Shown: positions 63,243 to 64,000 of the stretch, piece by piece
Layout: every line of letters starts with the position of its first letter
Position numbering within the stretch: the first letter of the stretch is position 1
The notes under the pieces: model-generated
Databases searched by the model: none
What the model saw: only the letters and a program-made list of their open reading frames with translations
Told to the model about the DNA's origin: nothing
Source: Effrenium voratum
Lineage: Eukaryota; Sar; Dinophyceae; Suessiales; Symbiodiniaceae
Direction of reading: 5' to 3'
Length of the DNA stretch: 64,000 nt
Assembly: GCA_963377175.1 (NCBI GenBank)
Contig: CAUJNA010000491.1
Coordinates: forward strand, 160,572-224,571
Position numbers and translations under genes: made by a program

Positions 63243-63379
63243 AGCCACAATCAAAACCTGTGTAGATGAAGGTTAGTAAGGGACAATCCCAACCACAAAT
63301 AGCTGCGTATATCCGCCTTCGTAATTCTTGAAGCATGGTTCTGGGATTACGACCATCTTATTACCAGGTTTTGATTGTG
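63243..63379 (+). mobile_element. Family-1 MITE, 3' remainder after LINE insertion
   Basis: Begins with the 15-bp target duplication, then CTGTGTAGATGAAGG and the rest of the family ending CAGGTTTTGATTGTG. Together with 52495-52510 it forms one split MITE. Past its end the sequence no longer follows the 672-bp unit. Confidence 0.85.
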
Positions 63380-63691
63380 CAGTCCAAGGACAGCTCTCTG
63401 GCTCTGACACCCACTGGCCAGACGGAACACCAAAGCGTTTCCGGGGGAAGGCCGGGCTGCGGGTGAGCTGGGGGCGAGCTGGTGGGCGTCAGGGGTGAGG
63501 TCCCGGTTGCTTCGTGCAGAGGGGACAAGGGGATTTGAAGCACAACGTTGATGCTTGTCCACTGCTTGCTTGACTGCTTGACCTTTCTGCCCAATCAACA
63601 TCTTGGTGCATTTTGCTTGGATGTTAGGACTTTAACTTTTTGCCAACCAATGGGTTTCCCATTAAACCACTAAAAGTTAAGCTTTTAGCAG
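63380..63691. other. No supported gene
   Basis: Nothing recognised before the candidate exon. Confidence 0.3.
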
Positions 63692-63870
63692 GGAAGCAGC
63701 AAGCCTGGTGCACGGCTCGCGGCAAAGAGACGCAGGAGGCTTGGAAGAATTGGATCAACTGGGACGCGCCGTTCAGGGACCAGTCCGACGAGTTGAATCG
63801 ACAGCGCAAGTTCTTCTGGGAAGTCGACGACAAGGCTATGCAGCTGCATTGCAGAGTGGCGACAGAGCAT
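63692..63870 (+). CDS. Possible host exon, unrecognised
   Basis: After CTTTTAGCAG the frame reads GKQQAWCTARGKETQEAWKN and continues WINWDAPFRDQSDEL, then QRKFFWEVDDKAMQLHCR. Codon use and Trp/charged composition look like real protein, and the pyrimidine-rich AG is a plausible acceptor. The frame runs on into the following MITE, so the donor is before about 63890 but not identified. Family not recognised. Confidence 0.35.
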
Positions 63871-63896
63871 TGTTCGTATTGGCCCTTTTTGCATAA

Positions 63897-64000
63897 TATA
63901 GCTGTGGGTCCCCCAGTGAACATCCCAATCCAACCACTAAAATAGACTAAACTGGGTGGTGCACCTATCCCAAAATGGTACCATTGGTTTTGAACCATGG
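63897..64000 (-). mobile_element. Family-2 MITE, type a, reversed, reaches window end
   Basis: ATAGCTGTGGGTCCCCCAGT, then CCCAATCCAACCACTAAAATAG and CCAAAATGGTACCATTGG, ending TTTTGAACCATGG at the window edge. Confidence 0.65.

Overview
This looks like nuclear DNA of a dinoflagellate, most plausibly Symbiodiniaceae. The signs are very low gene density, a stretch of CCCTAAA/TTTAGGG telomere-type repeat, a RCC1-repeat gene remnant of a kind I associate with Symbiodinium, and a Ty1/copia polyprotein with dinoflagellate-like inserts. The assignment is inference. No bacterial operon, rRNA, convincing tRNA or CRISPR array is visible. Nearly all recognisable coding sequence belongs to mobile elements, and all of it reads on the + strand.

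Layout. 1-9.9 kb: one probable 3' exon of an unrecognised protein (1820-2494), a rearranged MITE with a perfect 50-bp hairpin (2906-3143), and about 6.2 copies of a 239-bp satellite (7433-8914). 9,914-18,704: a complete Ty1/copia LTR retrotransposon with 291-bp LTRs differing at one base and a 5-bp target duplication CTGAG. Its gag-pol is split by five frameshifts and one stop. 18.7-25.3 kb: MITEs and simple repeats. 25.3-26.4 kb: a broken ubiquitin-like/RCC1-repeat gene. 26.5-27.25 kb: an extremely A+T-rich island, followed directly by 1.1 kb of alternating CA/CG repeat. 28.4-50.5 kb: mostly unannotatable DNA with many small inverted-repeat elements, a 9-bp minisatellite, about 420 bp of interstitial telomere-like repeat (45.85-46.27 kb) and a few low-confidence host exons. 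50.5-52.5 kb: three copies of a 672-bp composite unit made of three different MITEs. 52,511-63,242: a full-length 10.7-kb LINE inserted into the fourth, broken MITE copy with a perfect 15-bp target duplication. 63.7 kb to the end: one candidate exon and a MITE cut by the window edge.

The most unusual content is the LINE. Upstream of an ordinary endonuclease/reverse transcriptase part it carries a multi-membrane-segment region, an OTU-type cysteine protease domain and a Tpt1/KptA-type RNA 2'-phosphotransferase domain with the catalytic Arg-His-Arg-Arg positions visible. The copia polyprotein also carries unusual domains: a SAP module, a topoisomerase-type C4 zinc finger and a methyltransferase-like segment between protease and integrase. 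Both elements look recent but are interrupted by a few frameshifts, at least two of them at homopolymer runs, so some breaks may be assembly errors.
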